A stretch of 16,321 bases of DNA from Methylococcaceae bacterium (GCA_030618325.1 JAUXDP010000036.1:1-16321), one strand, 5' to 3'; counted from the stretch's first letter, positions 8,400-14,480 are shown. Numbers and translations: made by a program. The notes: a model not told the origin generated them from the letters alone.

Positions 8400-9296
8400 T
8401 TATGAACAATCAACAAAAGCATGTACCTCGTTGCCATTACCTTGATACTCGACTCGTGAAAAACTAAGCATAGTTGCCATAGCAATGCCTCGGCCGTGGT
8501 TATCCATTGCACGGTCTGCACACATTTGTAGGTAGGGTTGCCAGTCAAAGCCACTGCCTTGGTCTTTGATGATGATCTTGATCTCACCATTACTACGTTG
8601 AAATTCAAGGGTAGCAAATTTGTTGTTATTTGATTCTAGTTGTAAACGCTTTTCGACTTCTTTCAGCCAAATTCCCTGTTCGTTATAAACCGTTTTATCA
8701 TCGTAGCTAATGCCAAGATTGCCGTGTTCAACAGCGTTGATCAAAAGTTCTGAAAGACCCATTATAACCTTGGAGGACTCAGGGCAGGCGTTGGCCACAA
8801 GAGAGGCGAGGGAACGTGCTTGATCCAGACTTTGAAAGCTGAAACTTGCAGTGTCTATTAATCTGAGGGCTATATTTTTTTCTTCAAGCTCATTCTGTAA
8901 TCCTTTATATTCAAGTCGATCACGCACTGCTGTCTCAACAACAGAAAACAACATTTCCTCTTCGAATGGCTTGGTGAGGTAGTAATAGGCTCCCGCCTGC
9001 ATACCTTCCTTGATGTCTTCCTTGGAAGCTCGCGCTGTTTGCAATATTACTGGGCAGTGAGTAAGAACTGGATGCTCTTTAATTTTAGCGAGCACTTCCA
9101 TTCCACCCATTTCAGGCATCATTCTATCCAAAAGGATAACATCAAAACTCTGTGGCTCAGATTCCAGCATTTGCCATGCAGCCGCGCCGTTCTCAGCGGT
9201 ACTCAGCTTGTAGTTGCCTTCCTCAAGGTATTCGATGATTATCTCAAGATTATGGGGCTCATCATCTACAATCAGTATATGAGCGGCATTAGACAT
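8400..9296 (-). CDS. Response regulator: receiver domain fused to RsbW-like ATPase
   Basis: This is a 298-residue cytoplasmic protein. The receiver domain (about 5-125) has the acidic pocket Asp11/Asp12, phospho-acceptor Asp57 in ILLDRMMPEMGG, Thr87 and Lys109 in LTKPF. After a short coiled coil (about 126-145) comes a HATPase_c_2 type domain (about 155-296) with N-box ELLINAVEHGN (Asn187), G1 DQGSGFDW (245-252) and GRGIAM (268-273). This ATPase type is that of the SpoIIAB/RsbW anti-sigma serine kinases, not of His kinases, and no H-box is present. It is the first gene of the operon, with AAGGA about 8-9 bp before the ATG. I infer that it takes phosphate from the kinase encoded at the end of the operon and acts on an unseen partner through its ATPase domain. 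Confidence 0.9.
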   Translation of the reverse strand: MSNAAHILIVDDEPHNLEIIIEYLEEGNYKLSTAENGAAAWQMLESEPQSFDVILLDRMMPEMGGMEVLAKIKEHPVLTHCPVILQTARASKEDIKEGMQAGAYYYLTKPFEEEMLFSVVETAVRDRLEYKGLQNELEEKNIALRLIDTASFSFQSLDQARSLASLVANACPESSKVIMGLSELLINAVEHGNLGISYDDKTVYNEQGIWLKEVEKRLQLESNNNKFATLEFQRSNGEIKIIIKDQGSGFDWQPYLQMCADRAMDNHGRGIAMATMLSFSRVEYQGNGNEVHAFVDCS

Positions 9297-9660
9297 AATA
9301 TATTCCTTCTTTAATAAATAAGCTCATACTTAAGCGTAGACTAAATTATTGAATACGGGTACTAGTGCAAACTATTGGTTTTTCCGCATATTCTAAAATA
9401 TAACCCTACCTGTAGGTGAAGCAGGTATTTTTTGGAATTTATTTGAAATCAATGACTTGAACTATAAGTCGTTAGAAATTGATTTCTCAAGAATTATTGA
9501 TTATAAATTAAGTTAAGAATACTGCAACAATACTTTCCGTAGTTCAGCAATTCCCGCTACCCTCTCCAAGACATCCCTCTAAGGCCCAATAATTATTCTT
9601 ATCGCAAACTATATGTGGAATAATAGCTTGTAACTATTTTTTCACAATCAACTTCAAGTC
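9297..9660. other. Intergenic region: operon promoter side and flank of a dead transposase
   Basis: This 364-bp AT-rich stretch lies upstream of the minus-strand signalling operon, so its promoter must be here. A weak candidate is TTGCAC, 17 bp, then an AT-rich -10 region at about 9340-9370. Small interlocked palindromes (for example ACCTGTAGGT, about 9408-9417) could be operator-like. The right part is probably the 5' flank of the transposase remnant that starts at 9661; no insertion-sequence end could be placed. Confidence 0.4.
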
Positions 9661-10139
9661 TTGAGCAAATTACGAAAACATCTATCCATACCCGGACTCC
9701 TTTTAACGGTCATGAAACGGTTTCGTTATATATCCGAGCAAACGGCTTATATGTCTACGATTTCTATAGCCGATTGTCTCATGTCCGGGCTTGCATTATT
9801 TAGTCTAAAATACCCCTCACTGCTGAAACTCGACAATGACCGAATGGATGATATCATCCAACATAACTTGCGGACCCTCTAATGGTATCCAAAATATCCC
9901 CTGTGATACCTACTTGCATGAGCGACTGGACCAAAATCGCCCCACCTGCTGCGTAAAACGTTTACCAGCTTAGTTGCCCAGGTTCAGCGAGGTAATGAAC
10001 TGACACCGTTCCAGTTTATGGATGACTATTATTTGCCATCGGTTGATGGCATGGGGTATTTCTCTTCCCACTAGGTGCATTGTGAGTGATGTTGCTTCAA
10101 GAGTAAGCGTCCAACGGCGCCATCTACCCTGAGCCAGTA
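9661..10139 (+). pseudogene. Degenerate transposase remnant (N-terminal third)
   Basis: A TTG at 9661 opens MSKLRKHLSIPGLL, then IADCLMSGLALFSLKYPSLL and IQHNLRTL, which I recognise as the start of a transposase found in methanotroph-type genomes. The reading then breaks at a stop near 9880. It continues in another frame from 9902 (CDTYLHERLDQNRPT) and returns to the first frame from 9958 (TSLVAQVQRGNEL, then LPSVDGMGYFSSH), where the Asp in SVDG is the likely first catalytic residue. Stops TAG and TGA then interrupt the expected His/Cys-rich segment. Homology fades by about 10139, so two thirds of the protein is missing. This is a dead insertion-sequence fragment. Family assignment is from memory; the protein resemblance is clear to me but the IS family name is not. 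Confidence 0.75.
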
Positions 10140-10243
10140 AAAAAGCTATTCTCCCAGTTTTTTTAACTCTGGAGAACCAAACGATGCAAGCCGATGAAAA
10201 ATTAGTCCATTAAAAGCCTGGCAAACCAGTGGGCTATTGATAA

Positions 10244-10615
10244 TTGATAAATGATCAATTTGAGATAGAGCTGGCTGTGCTGGTGGGCAGTCAAGCAAAA
10301 GGCAATGCCCGTGATGACAGCGATTGGGACATTGCCCTACGTTGGTTGCCAGAAACAGACTCTTTACAGCGACTTGGAAAGGCTGAAACATTGAGACGCC
10401 TGCTGACTTTAAAACTAAAGCTCCCCGAAGATAAAATTGATTTAATTGACTTAACAAATGCCCGATTAGCAATGCGTTCAGTTGTTGCAGAAGAAGGGAT
10501 TGTGCTTAAAGGTGAAGATACCTTGGCATGGAGTCATTTTTTACAGCGCACTTGGCGAAATTTAGAAAGTTTTTACTGGGATAAAATATATGCGACTCGA
10601 ACTTTACCAAGCTGA
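10244..10615 (+). CDS. mntA: MntA-like minimal nucleotidyltransferase (antitoxin of HepT), 5' end damaged
   Basis: MntA proteins AMPylate the HEPN toxin HepT and so neutralise it. The motif GSQAKGNARDDSDWD (residues 15-29) is an exact GSX10DXD signature with Asp27 and Asp29, and KIDLIDL supplies the third acidic position. The open frame can start only at a TTG at 10244, directly after two in-frame stops, and this removes the usual N-terminal helix. A better start exists upstream: GGAGA followed 8 bp later by ATG at 10184 (MQADEKLV), then a frameshift into IKSLANQWAIDN (about 10209-10244) and a shift back. The natural gene therefore probably began at 10184 and has suffered small indels, one near a duplicated TTGATAA. 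The 3' end overlaps the hepT start by 26 bp, the usual coupling in this pair. Confidence 0.8.
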   Translation: MINDQFEIELAVLVGSQAKGNARDDSDWDIALRWLPETDSLQRLGKAETLRRLLTLKLKLPEDKIDLIDLTNARLAMRSVVAEEGIVLKGEDTLAWSHFLQRTWRNLESFYWDKIYATRTLPS

Positions 10616-11010
10616 AACAAGTAGAATTGCAAAAGAACAGACTGCGTTATTAGATGAAGCGCAACAAACACTTGCTTCTGGCAAAAAGCTATCCCGCCTA
10701 GAAGAGAACGGAGTTCTACACGCATTGCAAGTGCTTATAGAAAATTCTATAGGTAAATCCAAACATATACTCAAAGCCGCAAACGAGCCAGTACCAGTTT
10801 CTGCCTATGATGCTTTTTTATAGTTTAGCCAGGCGGGGCGAGATTAGTTCTGAAGAGCTGGAGCAATGGAATTCAGCTATTGGATTACGCAATCGAATCG
10901 TGCATGATTACATGAATATTGATATGGCGTTAGTTCTACAACTGATTAGTCAAAAACACTACGGATTTTTGGCTGATTTTTTGTGTAAAGTCATTACGAC
11001 TAATAAGTAA
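10590..11010 (+). pseudogene. hepT: HepT-like HEPN toxin, frameshifted
   Basis: HepT proteins are HEPN-domain RNases paired with MntA nucleotidyltransferases. The first frame gives MRLELYQAETSRIAKEQ through VPVSAYDAF and stops at 10823. The continuation, YSLARRGEISSEELEQWNSAIGLRNRIVHDYMNID to the stop at 11010, lies one frame over. The junction is a run of six T at about 10814-10819: with five T the two halves fuse as AYDAFYSLARRGE, giving one protein of about 139 residues, the normal family length. The rejoined protein has the catalytic RX4HXY motif (Arg100, His105, Tyr107), the tyrosine being the residue AMPylated by MntA in Shewanella. As written, the toxin lacks its active site. A homopolymer sequencing error is possible. 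Confidence 0.82.
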
Positions 11011-11275
11011 CGCCTTTTGATTCCGGTAATCGTCCGACGTATAAGAGCCTCTGGCCAAGAATTTGAATACAACAACGTTTCTATAATGACCAGGTGGCCG
11101 GGGACGTAACTTTCTAATTCTCTTGTTCCAGGTAACACTTTTTTGCGGATCCTCACAGTTTGCCTTTTTAATAATCAGAAAATATTCTCAATTATGAACA
11201 AACTCACATTATTTGTTGAGCGAATACACTAACCTTTGCAATTCAGTAAACAACCTTTGAAGGAAATATATATTT
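11011..11275. other. Intergenic region before comEA-like gene
   Basis: This is a 265-bp stretch. The left half (about 11011-11160) is richer in GC and open on the minus strand for 65 codons, but I do not recognise the product and take it as a decayed repeat or chance. The right half is AT-rich and should hold the promoter of the downstream gene; no confident boxes were found. GAAGGAA just before 11276 is the ribosome binding site. Confidence 0.4.
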
Positions 11276-11539
11276 ATGAGCCAAATCAAAAAACTGGTAC
11301 TTGGACTGGTACTATCGCTATTAACTATTTCAGCATTTGCCAAAGATGTGAACATCAATTCAGCTTCCGCAACAGAAATTGCTAAGGCAGTGAAAGGTAT
11401 AGGAAAAGCTAAAGCTGAGGCCATTCTTGAATACCGTAAAACTCATGGCCCTTTTAAAACCGTAGATGAGTTAGTTAACGTTAAAGGTATCGGTAAGGTA
11501 ATTGTCCAAAAGAATAAAGATCAGCTTGTTGTAAAATGA
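11276..11539 (+). CDS. comEA: ComEA-like helix-hairpin-helix DNA-binding protein
   Basis: This 87-residue exported protein has a signal peptide of about 22 residues (MSQIKKLVLGLVLSLLTISAFA, cleavage after AFA). The mature part is two helix-hairpin-helix units: NINSASATEIAKAVKGIGKAKAEAIL (about 26-51) and FKTVDELVNVKGIGKVIVQKNKDQL (about 60-84). Each has the GIGK hairpin that contacts the DNA backbone. Small periplasmic ComEA proteins of this form bind incoming double-stranded DNA and act as a ratchet during type IV pilus-dependent natural transformation. The pilin and tfpZ genes downstream in the window fit that link, though competence is not proven. GAAGGAA is about 11 bp before the ATG. The gene stands alone between two decayed mobile regions. 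Confidence 0.9.
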   Translation: MSQIKKLVLGLVLSLLTISAFAKDVNINSASATEIAKAVKGIGKAKAEAILEYRKTHGPFKTVDELVNVKGIGKVIVQKNKDQLVVK

Positions 11540-11650
11540 TCACTTTGTTTCTAAAATATCAATAAAGAAATAAGCCAAATATTTTTCTTTACATTTTAAA
11601 AAATAGAGGAAAAAAAACTAAAAATTGGTCTCATCAATGATATTCTATTC

Positions 11651-11671
11651 AGGCGCGCCATATGCGCGCCT
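11651..11671. repeat. GC-rich hairpin
   Basis: AGGCGCGC (11651-11658) and GCGCGCCT (11664-11671) form an 8-bp perfect stem around CATAT, in a very AT-rich setting. It lies exactly where the coding homology of the IS1380-like remnant ends. There is no T-run on either side, so it is not a standard terminator; it could be the scar of a rearrangement. Confidence 0.5.
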
Positions 11672-12129
11672 GTATTAAAGTTATTTTTGCACTCGGCACG
11701 ATCTCGATAGTGCTGTACGATCGTGACCACTTCAGCACCCAGAGAAGTCCCAATACACTGTATTCGAAAGCTGCCATGTCTTCAGCAGCTTCCAGCAATG
11801 AAAGTAGCCGGGGTAACCCTTTGTCGGTATCAGGTGCAATGATCACATTCTCTTTGACACGTCGCCGAACCAGAACAACACGTCGTGTCCGCTTCTAGGT
11901 ACTGAGTCAATTCAGAGGATAAAGCTTCCCAGCCTTCAGCAGTACGCTCCCAACTGGACTTGCAGTGATTTTCAAGAATTAATTTTTTGACGTATTTAGA
12001 CTGGCGAAGTGTGAATAAATTATCCATCTCCCGTTGTTCTGCTTTGATCATAATACCCTCATTTCCCCTGTCACAGTCACCTCGGATAAACTGTGGCCAG
12101 TGTGCTTTGGGAATGCGTTCCAGCAGTGA
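11672..12129 (-). pseudogene. IS1380-like transposase fragment, multiply frameshifted
   Basis: Three minus-strand frames join into one transposase segment. From 12129: SLLERIPKAHWPQFIRGDCD, then RGNEGIMIKAEQREMDNLF and WERTAEGWEALSSELT. After a shift near 11900: KRTRRVVLVRRRVKENVIIAPDTDKG and LLEAAEDMAAFEYSVL. After a second shift near 11752: TSLGAEVVTIVQHYRDRAECKNNFN, to about 11672. GDCD contains the expected second catalytic Asp. YRDRAECKNNF is the IS4-superfamily YREK box, but the catalytic Glu position is Lys here. With frameshifts, a mutated catalytic residue and missing ends, this copy is dead. It points to past IS activity between the comEA-like and tfpZ genes. Confidence 0.8.
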
Positions 12130-12134
12130 CTATA

Positions 12135-12183
12135 AGAAGTGGCCCCCATCGATTGGACTGTCTAATCGATGGGGGCCACTTCT
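12135..12183. repeat. 49-bp element with perfect 20-bp inverted repeats
   Basis: AGAAGTGGCCCCCATCGATT (12135-12154) and its exact reverse complement (12164-12183) surround a 9-base centre, GGACTGTCT, that can extend the stem further. It abuts the 5' edge of the IS1380-like fragment. Flanks are CTATA on the left and CTAATA on the right, so a TA-type target is possible but not shown. A perfect stem of this length in decayed DNA suggests recent insertion of a miniature palindromic element. Confidence 0.8.
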
Positions 12184-12565
12184 CTAATACATCGACTTTT
12201 TTGGGCGTGTTATTGCTGGCGTAATTTAAAGGGAATTCATCAACCCAGGGCTGAAACAAATGGCCCATTTAAAAACCGAATGAAAAAGTGCAGCTGTCCC
12301 AACGGGGTTACTCTTGAACTTGGGGGTTCCACTCAATATGAATTATTCCATCAAATGTGTCGGCAACTAGTGCACTGATTTTCCGCTTGTTTATGTGGTA
12401 ATACCATGGCTTAACGCAGGTGATTCAGGTGCTCAGGATTATAATGCTATATTCAACTGGTTTTTGGTGTCAGGCGATGACTAACTGAGGCTTTCTGGTT
12501 TTCTAAGGTCAACAAACTGCCGAATTTAAAACTAGTCAGTTTTCGAAGTTATTTCGTGAAACCAC
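12184..12565. other. Non-coding stretch downstream of tfpZ
   Basis: These 382 bases contain no gene I recognise. Short open stretches exist on both strands, the longest about 60 codons and partly inside the 49-bp palindrome, without family resemblance or ribosome binding sites. It may hold further decayed mobile DNA. No terminator for tfpZ with a stem and T-run was seen. Confidence 0.4.
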
Positions 12566-13318
12566 CTAAGGCCAGGGACTAACATTAACAACCTCAATAA
12601 CCTCACCAGAATCGGCATTCACTAAAACAATCATATCCTTAACCGCGCCACGCAAAGCGAGCCATTTAACATCCTTTTTATCCTTCCATTTATCTAACAC
12701 ATTTAGTTTGCCTTCTTTGCCGCTGTACAGATCATAAAGTTTCTGCACCGGTTTGGCATTTTTTAAAATTTTCTGTTTAACCTGCGATAACGGCACAAAT
12801 AATTCAGGTAATTGCGGCCAGTCAGGGCCGCCTTGTACACTTGAAAACATAATTTCCTTACGCCGCTCAAGATCTGGAGATTTAACAGCTGCCACCCAGC
12901 GGGGCTTTAACCAGCCAACTATGCCGTATTCATTGCCCTCTAGCTCGGCTTTCTTGGTACTCTCAGGATCAAGATCACTGGCCCGGGTGACATCAAACCG
13001 ATCACTATTGAAGACCAGAAAGACGGGTCTACCGTCAAAAACCGTATACATGCCATAGCCTAATGCAGCCAGTTGCAACATCGCGATGACCGTTAGATCA
13101 AAGGGCAGGGAAGGCTTGCCACGTTTGAAGACTACAAAAGTAAGGATCGGGCCAATGGTAATATCCACCGCCAATACCATCAGAAAAATCTCAGTAACAC
13201 CAACCGCCTCATGCAACGGCATCGGATACCAAATATAAAAAACAAAAATGATAGCGATAACAGCTATCAAGCTGGAAATGGCCAAGTGGATTAGAAATGC
13301 ATGTATGCGGTCTTTCAT
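12566..13318 (-). CDS. tfpZ: TfpX/TfpZ family type IV pilin accessory protein
   Basis: This is a 250-residue inner-membrane protein. Three membrane segments occupy the first third (about 8-30, 40-64 and 76-95: IHLAISSLIAVIAIIFVFYIW, GVTEIFLMVLAVDITIGPILTFVVF, FDLTVIAMLQLAALGYGMYTVF), followed by a periplasmic domain from about residue 98. DGRPVFLVFNSDRFDVTRASDLD at the junction is a hallmark of the family. TfpX/TfpZ proteins are encoded next to particular major pilins in Pseudomonas and relatives and help that pilin assemble or be modified. Normally the gene directly follows the pilin gene; here pilA is on the same strand but 1.2 kb upstream, with a ParDE module between. AAGG is 8 bp before the ATG. 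A sigma-70-like promoter lies in the 47-bp repeat upstream, so the gene can be expressed without pilA read-through. Confidence 0.9.
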   Translation of the reverse strand: MKDRIHAFLIHLAISSLIAVIAIIFVFYIWYPMPLHEAVGVTEIFLMVLAVDITIGPILTFVVFKRGKPSLPFDLTVIAMLQLAALGYGMYTVFDGRPVFLVFNSDRFDVTRASDLDPESTKKAELEGNEYGIVGWLKPRWVAAVKSPDLERRKEIMFSSVQGGPDWPQLPELFVPLSQVKQKILKNAKPVQKLYDLYSGKEGKLNVLDKWKDKKDVKWLALRGAVKDMIVLVNADSGEVIEVVNVSPWP

Positions 13319-13388
13319 TAATGATGCCTTATTAATTGATAATTCTATTTTTGAATTTGAAACTGAAGGACAAATAAATCAGATATTT

Positions 13389-13435
13389 ACTTAAAAAGCA
13401 TAGATCAAGAATTACAATAGTTCAATCTATGCACC
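13389..13435. repeat. 47-bp direct repeat, copy 1 (tfpZ side)
   Basis: The 47 bases from ACTTAAAAAGCATAGATC to ATCTATGCACC recur in the same orientation at 14323-14369 with a single difference (T here, A there, at offset 33). Each copy also contains an inverted repeat, GCATAGAT...ATCTATGC. The two copies bracket the DNA that holds the ParDE genes. Confidence 0.9.
13397..13425 (-). promoter_or_regulatory. Putative sigma-70 promoter of tfpZ within the repeat
   Basis: On the minus strand TTGAAC (13420-13425) and TATGCT (13397-13402) are spaced by 17 bp, pointing at tfpZ about 78 bp downstream. The boxes lie within the GCATAGAT/ATCTATGC inverted repeat, so a dimeric regulator could bind over this promoter. 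The other repeat copy keeps the same boxes (TTGATC, 17 bp, TATGCT) and faces parD. Confidence 0.45.
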
Positions 13436-13663
13436 GCTTGGTGTCCTGATCGTAGAGTGAGGGAACAATAATTTATGGTTGGGTTCGAATTGTTATTTGT
13501 ATTTGCTGATATTAACTGAAAGTGCAAGCAATAAACGATAGATTATCACTTTCTTGAATGCAAATTTATACAACCCCCCTGTGTCAGGATAGTTGACGCC
13601 TAAATTAATTTCATAACAAAACACGGAGCGGAAAGAAAATAATGAATGAAATACCAACAATAT
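13436..13663. other. Non-coding insert DNA between parE remnant and repeat copy 1
   Basis: These 228 bases contain no recognisable gene. If the ParE toxin had its full length, its C-terminal codons should be here, but none of the expected family motifs appear in any minus-strand frame. The DNA is AT-rich, with an isolated CCCCCC run near 13574. Confidence 0.4.
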
Positions 13664-13912
13664 TCAACCGAGTTTAAAGGAAGAAGGAATGGAAATGTGT
13701 AAATCATCAAAGAATTGTTTCAGGCAGGTATTCAAACTAGGCTGGATAAAAAATGAAGTGTGGTGTTGGCCAATATGCTCGGCAGTATCATGAAGATCTG
13801 AAAAATAATGCTGGGTCAGATTTTTACCCCAGCGTGATAATGACCATTTTTTGGCTGCGCGTAAATCGGCTTCCGCCAGCGCAGTCAGTGTATAGTGCTT
13901 GCGTTTGGGCAT
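13664..13912 (-). pseudogene. parE: ParE/RelE-family toxin, C-terminally truncated
   Basis: The N-terminus MPKRKHYTLTALAEADLRAAKKWSLSRWGKN and the following QHYFSDLHDTAEHIGQHHTS (to about residue 53) match the first helical hairpin and first strand of plasmid-stabilisation (ParE/RelE) toxins, which poison gyrase or cleave mRNA. After HHTS the sequence turns into FFIQPSLNTCLKQFFDDLHISIP, unlike the family, and stops at residue 82. Usual toxins have about 95-115 residues, with conserved strands (of the type GIHAVREHYIVYV) that are absent here. The toxin is therefore very likely inactive. It starts 5 bp after the parD stop, as in an operon, and sits in the segment bracketed by the 47-bp repeats. 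Confidence 0.78.
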
Positions 13913-13917
13913 TAAGG

Positions 13918-14145
13918 TTATGGTTCGTCGCCAATATCAAGAATAGATTTTTCGGAAAAATGGCCATTTTTAAAATCGTCCAAACCACGCATCACATGCG
14001 TAACCACATGGCGCGTTTCCATGTCTTGACGGATCAGGTCGCGAATATATTCGCTAGGCGTTGCATAGAGGTCGGTATCTGAGGCCCGCTCATCAATATA
14101 TTTACGCAATTCGTCGGTGAGGGAGACATTTAAACTGCTACTCAT
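13918..14145 (-). CDS. parD: ParD-like ribbon-helix-helix antitoxin
   Basis: This 75-residue protein opens with SSSLNVSLTDELRKYIDERASDTDLYATPSEYIRDLIRQDME (residues 2-43), a CopG/ParD ribbon-helix-helix fold. The first strand binds DNA as a dimer, and YATPSEYIRDLIR is a family signature. The acidic, probably flexible C-terminus (DDFKNGHFSEKSILDIGDEP) is the toxin-neutralising tail. The length is normal and the frame is intact. GAGG lies about 9 bp before the ATG. Its promoter has an inverted repeat between the -35 and -10 boxes that fits autorepression. The partner toxin gene follows at once but is truncated, so the antitoxin may persist as an orphan regulator. Confidence 0.88.
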   Translation of the reverse strand: MSSSLNVSLTDELRKYIDERASDTDLYATPSEYIRDLIRQDMETRHVVTHVMRGLDDFKNGHFSEKSILDIGDEP

Positions 14146-14177
14146 AATAGACTTACCTCAACAAAAAGTTAGATAAT

Positions 14178-14206
14178 ATATTACATTGCAGTAATCATTA
14201 TGGCAA
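14178..14206 (-). promoter_or_regulatory. parDE promoter with internal operator-like palindrome
   Basis: On the minus strand TTGCCA (14201-14206), a 17-bp spacer and TAATAT (14178-14183) form a good sigma-70 promoter about 33 bp upstream of the parD start. ATTAC-TGCAAT-GTAAT, an inverted repeat at 14180-14195, covers the spacer and touches the -10 box. That is where a ParD dimer would repress its own operon. Confidence 0.6.
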
Positions 14207-14261
14207 TAAAAGTCAATATTCGTCACGACAAGGAGGGTCATCGTTTATTTACCGGTTATTT

Positions 14262-14320
14262 TATAATACCCAGCAGTTACGCAAAAGCTGGGTTTCGTTG
14301 CTCACTCTACCCAGCCTACA
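14262..14320. repeat. Dispersed ACCCAGC/GCTGGGT hairpin repeat
   Basis: Three related blocks occur in 59 bases: ACCCAGCA, then GCTGGGTTTCG, then CTACCCAGCCTACAAA. The central block can pair with either neighbour. The wording (GTAGGCTGGGT...GCAACGAAACCCAGC on the minus strand) is that of the common intergenic repeats of many proteobacteria. It directly adjoins copy 2 of the 47-bp repeat. Confidence 0.55.
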
Positions 14321-14322
14321 AA

Positions 14323-14369
14323 ACTTAAAAAGCATAGATCAAGAATTACAATAGATCAATCTATGCACC
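14323..14369. repeat. 47-bp direct repeat, copy 2 (pilA side)
   Basis: This copy matches 46 of 47 bases of 13389-13435 in the same orientation, with start points 934 bp apart. It lies about 110 bp past the pilA terminator. It carries the same promoter-like boxes (-35 TTGATC at 14354-14359 and -10 TATGCT at 14331-14336, minus strand), facing the parD gene about 185 bp away. Confidence 0.9.
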
Positions 14370-14480
14370 ACCCATGATGAAATTTTAGCGGTGATTTATA
14401 AATAGCAGGGTTTTACAGCGGAGTATTTGCCTTGAGTAGAAACGTGTTGCTTTCCTTTGAATCTAGTTTTAAGTCGGCAT

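Noticed and set aside
10807..11010. Programmed frameshift to make full-length HepT
   Set aside because: The T6 run could allow slippage, but there is no stimulatory structure I can point to, and HepT families are normally made from one frame. A simple indel is the more economical explanation.
10959..11156. Minus-strand frame of 65 codons after hepT
   Set aside because: It overlaps the hepT 3' end on the other strand, has no recognisable domain and no convincing ribosome binding site.
11651..11671. AGGCGCGC/GCGCGCCT hairpin as comEA terminator
   Set aside because: It is 110 bp after the stop and is not followed by a T-run on the plus strand; kept only as a hairpin.
12077..12268. Minus-strand reading frame of 63 codons next to the 49-bp palindrome
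   Set aside because: It runs through the palindrome and through the IS1380-like fragment in the wrong frame, has no ribosome binding site and resembles no family.
12360..12484. Plus-strand peptide ending NAGDSGAQDYNAIFNWFLVSGDD
   Set aside because: It looks protein-like, but there is no start codon with a ribosome binding site and a stop precedes it closely. I cannot match it to a family, so it is left as possible decayed coding DNA.
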